Program-made: the position numbers and the translations under genes | Assembly (NCBI GenBank): GCA_025997675.1 | Contig: BNUX01000006.1 | Location: 1-64,000, forward strand | DNA from: Spirochaetia bacterium | GTDB taxonomy: Bacteria; Spirochaetota; Spirochaetia; Treponematales; Breznakiellaceae | Length of the DNA stretch: 64,000 bases | Direction: 5' to 3' | Shown here: piece by piece, positions 59,615 through 64,000 of the stretch | Layout of the letters: the number at the start of each line of letters is the position of its first letter | Numbering within the stretch: the stretch's first letter is position 1 | Notes under the pieces: generated by a model | What the model saw: only the letters and a program-made list of their open reading frames with translations | What the model was told of the DNA's origin: nothing | The model's database searches: none

Positions 59615-60107
59615 TCGTATCGAGCATCGTGCATTCACCGTAGCGTATGAAGGGATTACCAACGAAATCAGCACACCGGTACGGTTGGAACCGGTATTTA
59701 CTTACGATAAAAGTCTGGTTGGCACGCAAATTGAGGTCGATGCGTTGTGGGATACCGGCGCTGCCATGACGTGTATAAAACCGTCTTTACGGGACAGGCT
59801 CAAACTGCGCCAATCAGAACTGGTTGAACCAATAACATTGTCTGGTTCTGGTGATGTAGAAGCGGAAGGCACGTTAGTGTCTTTCTGGCTGGTGCCTAAC
59901 TTTGTGGTTGAACTCTGCCCGGTATACATAGCCGATTTTCCAGGGGACGAAGAACTGCTTATTGGTATGGACATCATTACCTTGGGGGACTTTGCCGTCT
60001 GTAATGCCAATGGTATGACATCCTTTTCTTTCGCTGTACCGCCATTCCCGGACAGGATAAACTTTGCCGATAAGGCCGACGTAGCCAATCGGCAGAGTAC
60101 GGAATAA
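59607..60107 (+). CDS. Retropepsin-like aspartic protease
   Basis: 166 aa. A beta-rich fold with the catalytic motif LWDTGAAMTCI (Asp-Thr-Gly) and the later hydrophobic-Gly block LLIGMDIITLGDFAVCN, the two hallmarks of retroviral-type aspartic proteases. No signal peptide or anchor, so a cytoplasmic homodimer is likely. Such single-domain pepsins occur sporadically in bacteria with little known biology. Coupled to the 82-aa gene; a MITE-like element follows 25 bases after its stop. Confidence 0.8.
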   Translation: MSSRIEHRAFTVAYEGITNEISTPVRLEPVFTYDKSLVGTQIEVDALWDTGAAMTCIKPSLRDRLKLRQSELVEPITLSGSGDVEAEGTLVSFWLVPNFVVELCPVYIADFPGDEELLIGMDIITLGDFAVCNANGMTSFSFAVPPFPDRINFADKADVANRQSTE

Positions 60108-60142
60108 CAAAACATAGATGTACCCTATCTTCATATCGCCCC

Positions 60143-60570
60143 CAGGGCTCCTGCATTTACTTTCCCCGACAGTCGGAGCTTGGGCAATCCTGCCTGAGCC
60201 CTGTCCAAATCGGGACCTCACACTGTGGGGTCCATTTTTTGTGGGGGATACCCCGGAGGGGAGGCCGGGGAGGGAACGAGCTGCTCCGTTAGCTCGGTGA
60301 GCTGCTCCGTTAGCTCGGTGAGCTGCTCCGTTAGCTCGGTGAGCTGCTCCGTTAGCTCGGTGAGTTGCTCCGTTAGCTCGGTGAGCTGCTCCCTTAGCTC
60401 GGTGAGCTGCTCACCTAGCTCGGTGAGCTGCTCCGCCTGCTTAGCGATCCGCCCGTTCCGGTATGGTTTGTGCCAGGAAAGAAAACCGGCCCAAAAAGAC
60501 GCTTCACTGCCGCCATGAACCCTGACTATATGTTTTCCGTCCTCTGGGAAAAGTAAATGCAGGAGCCCTG
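60143..60570. mobile_element. MITE-like non-autonomous element with target duplication
   Basis: 428-bp segment bounded by 25-bp terminal inverted repeats (60143-60167 and 60546-60570; 24 of 25 bases match; outer end CAGGGCTCCTGCATTTAC). It is flanked by a perfect 10-bp direct repeat ATATCGCCCC at 60133-60142 and 60571-60580, the signature of transposition. No transposase is encoded; the inside holds a 21-bp tandem array and unique sequence. The 10-bp duplication suits IS4-type transposases, which is an inference only. It lies just before a promoter. Confidence 0.85.
60278..60445. repeat. 21-bp tandem repeat array inside the MITE-like element
   Basis: Seven units from 60278 at 21-bp steps, each near GAGCTGCTCCGTTAG followed by CTCGGT, then a decayed eighth. 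Later units drift (CCCTTAG, TCACCTAG). The minus strand would read as a heptad (LTEQLTE) in frame, but there is no start codon inside the element. Confidence 0.85.
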
Positions 60571-60580
60571 ATATCGCCCC

Positions 60581-60610
60581 TTGCGGGAAAGCCTTTGTTT
60601 GCTCTATAAT
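60581..60610 (+). promoter_or_regulatory. Promoter of the nuclease-fold gene
   Basis: TTGCGG (60581-60586), 18-bp spacer, TATAAT (60605-60610). The -35 begins at the base right after the right target duplication of the MITE-like element. Confidence 0.5.
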
Positions 60611-60635
60611 GTACGATTGAGGGTAGGGGCTAAAT

Positions 60636-61217
60636 ATGGTAACAACGGAAGTAATAGGTGAAGGGCTGACTTTCGAGAAGGTCTGGGCGGCCTTAATGGA
60701 AAACAGAGAACAGATGAAGGAAACCGACCGGCAGATGGCTGAAACCGACCGGGAAATGAAAGAATCCGCTAAACGGCTAGACAAACAGCTCGGGAAGCTT
60801 GGCAACCGTTTCGGTGAAATTGTTGAGTATATGGTCGCTCCTAACCTGATAGAGAAATTCAGTGAAATTGGCTTGTCCTTTCAGGAAACCTCCAACAACA
60901 AGGTGATTTTGGATAAGGACGGTACATTTCTTTTTGAGGTTGATATTCTGCTGGAAAACGGCGACAAGGCCCTGCTGGTTGAAACAAAAAGTAAACCTTC
61001 TACCGAAGATGTCAATGACCATGTGGAACGTCTCATAAAAATGCGCGCCCGGGCTGATTTAAAAGGTGACAAGCGGAAATTCCTGGCGGCTATTGCGGGT
61101 GTGGTTATGACAGATGATGTGCGGAACTATGCATTGAAACAGGGGTTTTTTGTGATTGAACCGTCAGGGGAAACATTTACCATTCTCCAGCCTCAAGGTC
61201 AGCCGCGGGAATGGTAA
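60636..61217 (+). CDS. DUF3782-like PD-(D/E)XK nuclease-fold protein with coiled coil
   Basis: 193 aa. An N-terminal coiled coil (residues about 15-60, ETDRQMAETDREMKESAKR) is followed by the nuclease-like core: FLFEVDILLENGDKALLVETKSKP holds the D...E-x-K metal-binding triad, then a helix with VERLIKMRARAD and a final YALKQGFFVIEPSG. Families of this sort are abundant in treponemes and cyanobacteria, of unknown role. GTAGGGG lies 8 bases before the ATG. Its end overlaps the next gene (ATGGTAA). Confidence 0.8.
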   Translation: MVTTEVIGEGLTFEKVWAALMENREQMKETDRQMAETDREMKESAKRLDKQLGKLGNRFGEIVEYMVAPNLIEKFSEIGLSFQETSNNKVILDKDGTFLFEVDILLENGDKALLVETKSKPSTEDVNDHVERLIKMRARADLKGDKRKFLAAIAGVVMTDDVRNYALKQGFFVIEPSGETFTILQPQGQPREW

Positions 61218-64000
61218 AGCCTGGCGCAGGGGGGAGGTCTGGGCTTTTTCCTCTATTGCTGGCAGGGTTTCTTGCTCTATCCTTAGCCCCCTCCCTGTAT
61301 GGGGGAGGGCAGCGGGATACGGCGGACGCCGGCGCGGCCGGGGAGGATATCCAATTTGACGAGGCCGTCCGGTTCCTGTCCACCTACCCTGAAGAAGATT
61401 CCGCGTTCAAGGAACAGGAGAAGCGGCAGTGGGCGATAGTCCTCCGCCGGGAGGGCTACAATACCCTGCCCGATGATATGCAGGAAGTATTGACCACCTG
61501 GCCGGATGATTCGGCAAAGATCCTTGACCTTATCGAACGGCTTGAACTCTTAGGGCCGGTCATGGAGGTGGACGGGGAGGTTCTTTCCCAGGTCAGGGAT
61601 ATGGTCCTGTTCACCTTTAAGCGGCGGCAGTTGGATATCGTTATGGCCCGGGGCCGCTTACTGCGTGACCGGGGGGATTATGCCGCTGCCCTGGACTGCT
61701 ATGCCGATGGCTTGAACATATACCAGGACGAATTCTTTGACATCGGGTATGGAAGGGATATTAATGCCCCGGTTCGGGATACCCTTGCCGCCCTGGCGGA
61801 GGCACTGGGATCATTCCCCCGGCTGCTGGGTTCCTTCAAAGGCGCCGTCACCGGTATCAATACTATCGGCGTTACCGGTGATGGGACTGCCCTGGCCCGG
61901 CTCCGGGAGTACCATACCCGGCTTACACCGTTAATAGAACAATTCATCACCCTGAATAGGGCCCTGACGGAGGCGGGGAATACCTTCGATGCGCAAATGG
62001 CCCAGATCCGGAGGAGGGACCCCGGGATTCATGATCGCAGCTTCCTCGTCTTTGCGTCCCGGCTCGTTCATGGCGGCCGGGACGCGGGGGATGGTATGAT
62101 GGGGGTCATTACCGAACTCTGGGCTTCGCTTCTCTCCCCCCTTGACGCCGCCCTGGCGGCGAATACGGAGCGGGCCTACCAAAACGCCTACGCCGCCCTG
62201 GAAAACCGGGATGTGTCCCGGGCCCGGACGCAGTTTGAATCGGTAATTGCCTACAGTACCCTGGCTATGGGGTATTTGGACGAATGGCGCCGCTTTTACC
62301 AGGGCCAGGATGTCCCCACCTACGAATACTTTGGCGACACGGTGCTTGCCCTGAAAGCGGAGGAGTATTTGAGGTATTCGTCCCTGCTCTTCGCCTCCGA
62401 AAGCCTCCGGGATGCCGGGCCCCTGTTGGAGCAGTACAATCGTATCGTTTCGATGAACGCCGCCGCATCGGACCCTTGGGAAGCGGAACTGCGGAGATCC
62501 TGCTGGGAACTGGCCCGCATGGTGGAGCCGGTGCAGGAAGGACTCCGGACGAACGCCGGGACCCTGCGAAAATACGCAGCTGCCCTTACCGGGAAGACGG
62601 GGTCCGCAGCGAAGTTGGAGCCCATAGAACAGGCCCTTTCCCGTTTTAACCGCATGGACATCTTCACCCTGGAAGCTGCATCGGCGGTGCGGGGGTATAC
62701 CCTGGGGAACCGGGATCTTGCGCGGCGGGTCGCCGAATGGCAAACCCGGCTTACCGAAGCGAACCGGCTCTATGAGAAGGATACCGAACAGGGCGCCGCC
62801 GATGCCTTGGAAAGCTTTGTCAGGATTGAGCAGGAGACCCCGCCGGTTCTCGCGGAGGCAGAGGCCCTGGTCGCCCGTTACGACGGGGAGTCCCCCCGCA
62901 TGGCTTCAGATCCCCGGATAGCCGGGTTATCCCGTGAGGCCCGCGCCCTGGTGCAGCAGCTTCTGGCGCTCCGGCGGGACCTTATTGCCCAGGAAGCAAG
63001 CGCCCGTGCCCTGATACGGGAGCTTGCGGAAACCCGTGCGGCAGCCCTTGCCCGGGAGCTTGAACGGCTCCGCCTCGAAGCCGAGGCCCAGGAGGAACTG
63101 GCCCGGGCCCAGGCTTTGGAGGAGGAGCGGCTCCGTGCGGCAGCCCTGGCTGCGGAAATTGAGCGGCTCCGCCTGGAAGCGCTGGCCCAGGAAGATCTGG
63201 CCCGGGACAAAGAGATGGCCGAAGAGCAGCTCCGCGCCCAAGCCCTGACCCGTGAGCTTGAGTCCCTCCAGGCCAAAGCCCAGGCTGAGGAACTTGCCCG
63301 GCTTCGTGCGGAGGCCCAGACCCAGGAACGATTGGCCCGTGACAAAGCGCTTACGGAGGAGGAAATCCGCGCCCAAGTCCTGGCGAAGGAGCTTCTGGAA
63401 CTCCAGGCCTCGGCCCTGGCCACCGCCCAGGCCCGGGAGCTTGAGAGACTCCGCATCGAGACTCAGGCCCAGGAGCAACTGGCCCGTGACAAAGCGCTTA
63501 CGGATGAGCAACTCCGCGCCCAAATCCTTGCCCGTGATCTTGAAGAAAGTCAGGCCAAAGCCATTGCCCGTGATCTTGAAGAAAACCGTACCAGGGTCCT
63601 TGCCCAGGAACTTGCAGAACTCCAGGCCGCCATCCGGGCCCGGCAAGCCCTCACGCCGGCCCTGATAGCCCAGGGGGAGACCCTCAGGCAGGAGGGGGAC
63701 CGGTTCATGCAGGAAGCCCGCTCCGCCCTTTCCCAGGGCAACTTTGACCGGGCCCGGGACCGGGTGCTGCGGGCCGGGGAACAGTACGACGCCTCCCTGG
63801 CCATTCAGGAAACCGCCGATACCCGGAAAGCCCGGGATGTGGACCTGGTTGCCCTGGGCGCGGAAATAAACCGGCTGGAAAACCAGCGGGTCATCCAGGA
63901 GGTGCGCCCCCTGGTAAGCCGGGCTCAGGCGGCTTATGAAGGAAGCAGCTTCGAGGAGGCTGAGCAGCTGCTGCTCCAGGCGCTGAGCCTGTGGCGGCGG
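61211..64000 (+). CDS. Large periplasmic coiled-coil/TPR-like protein (3' end outside window)
   Basis: At least 930 aa, open to the last base. ATG 61211 overlaps the previous stop and gives a signal peptide (LFPLLLAGFLALSLAPS). Residues about 40-590 are helical with a TPR-like unit (RDRGDYAAALDCYADGLNIYQ). From about 590 to 815 there is a long charged coiled coil of repeated ELERLRLEAEAQEELARA-type heptads, followed by SALSQGNFDRARDRVLRAGEQYD and YEGSSFEEAEQLLLQALSLW, again TPR-like. Treponemal proteins of this type are cell-envelope or cytoskeletal-like; no specific function is known. Confidence 0.85.
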   Translation, partial: MVKPGAGGRSGLFPLLLAGFLALSLAPSLYGGGQRDTADAGAAGEDIQFDEAVRFLSTYPEEDSAFKEQEKRQWAIVLRREGYNTLPDDMQEVLTTWPDDSAKILDLIERLELLGPVMEVDGEVLSQVRDMVLFTFKRRQLDIVMARGRLLRDRGDYAAALDCYADGLNIYQDEFFDIGYGRDINAPVRDTLAALAEALGSFPRLLGSFKGAVTGINTIGVTGDGTALARLREYHTRLTPLIEQFITLNRALTEAGNTFDAQMAQIRRRDPGIHDRSFLVFASRLVHGGRDAGDGMMGVITELWASLLSPLDAALAANTERAYQNAYAALENRDVSRARTQFESVIAYSTLAMGYLDEWRRFYQGQDVPTYEYFGDTVLALKAEEYLRYSSLLFASESLRDAGPLLEQYNRIVSMNAAASDPWEAELRRSCWELARMVEPVQEGLRTNAGTLRKYAAALTGKTGSAAKLEPIEQALSRFNRMDIFTLEAASAVRGYTLGNRDLARRVAEWQTRLTEANRLYEKDTEQGAADALESFVRIEQETPPVLAEAEALVARYDGESPRMASDPRIAGLSREARALVQQLLALRRDLIAQEASARALIRELAETRAAALARELERLRLEAEAQEELARAQALEEERLRAAALAAEIERLRLEALAQEDLARDKEMAEEQLRAQALTRELESLQAKAQAEELARLRAEAQTQERLARDKALTEEEIRAQVLAKELLELQASALATAQARELERLRIETQAQEQLARDKALTDEQLRAQILARDLEESQAKAIARDLEENRTRVLAQELAELQAAIRARQALTPALIAQGETLRQEGDRFMQEARSALSQGNFDRARDRVLRAGEQYDASLAIQETADTRKARDVDLVALGAEINRLENQRVIQEVRPLVSRAQAAYEGSSFEEAEQLLLQALSLWRR

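Noticed and set aside
60218..60805. 195-aa minus-strand frame with LTEQLTE heptads
   Set aside because: Its only ATG lies antisense inside the nuclease-fold gene and the frame crosses the right end of the inserted element, so it cannot be an original gene.
61931..63804. Minus-strand frames opposite the large coiled-coil gene
   Set aside because: The plus-strand frame is open for 930 codons with a signal peptide and regular heptads; the others are shadows.

Overview
The window looks like chromosomal DNA from a termite-gut-type treponeme (Spirochaetota, Treponema/Breznakiellaceae-like). The grounds are a biotin-dependent Na+-pumping oxaloacetate decarboxylase set, an Rnf-like membrane operon, spirochaetal PilZ and DUF4912/GH57 proteins, many lipoproteins, and a nitrogenase-like locus of the 'pseudo-nif' (group IV) kind often reported from termite-gut spirochaetes. 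The species cannot be fixed from this sequence alone. Genes are dense on both strands. No rRNA, tRNA or CRISPR was seen.

Layout. 0-7 kb: lipoproteins, a DUF4105 membrane protein, an ABC exporter (ATPase plus a 1056-aa permease with a coiled coil) and a Uma2-type nuclease. 7-11 kb (minus): radical SAM protein, glycosyltransferase, MgtE. 11.2-11.5 kb: decayed toxin-antitoxin remnant. 11.5-15.1 kb (minus): oadGAB. 15.1-18.6 kb (plus): a 21-bp repeat array, then lon, a small conserved gene and a NifX-like gene. 18.6-26.2 kb (minus): the most notable locus, an apparent eight-gene operon of a polar-amino-acid-type ABC importer followed by NifD-, NifK-, NifH- and NifB-like genes. 26.3-28.3 kb: PilZ and TPR genes. 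28.3-31.3 kb (minus): TPP-riboswitch-controlled thiamin-precursor transport operon with a matching terminator. 31.4-33.1 kb: a periplasmic binding protein and a second 21-bp array. 33.1-43.2 kb: hybrid histidine kinase, beta-propeller/HEAT protein, RNA-modification genes, hydrolase, nucleotidyltransferase, P-loop/Asp23 protein. 43.2-48.9 kb: Rnf-like operon that has lost most cofactor ligands. 48.9-57.4 kb: two GH57 alpha-glucan enzymes, M23 peptidase, ferredoxin and a biotin ECF transporter. 57.4-64 kb: XRE regulator/lipoprotein divergon, a cluster of small proteins including a retropepsin-like protease, a MITE-like insertion carrying a third 21-bp array, a nuclease-fold protein and a long periplasmic coiled-coil protein cut by the window end.

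How parts fit together. BioY-M-N could supply biotin to OadA, which with OadB/G couples oxaloacetate decarboxylation to Na+ export. The importer and nitrogenase-like genes read as one transcript from a strong sigma70-type promoter, suggesting import of a small amino-acid-like (perhaps sulfur-containing) compound and its reductive cleavage. The NifD-like subunit keeps the P-cluster cysteines and the cofactor cysteine but lacks the residues needed for N2 reduction. Ten genes have promoters whose -10 box lies only 5-9 bases before the start codon, which predicts common leaderless mRNAs in this organism.

All family assignments are by eye from motifs. No database search was run.
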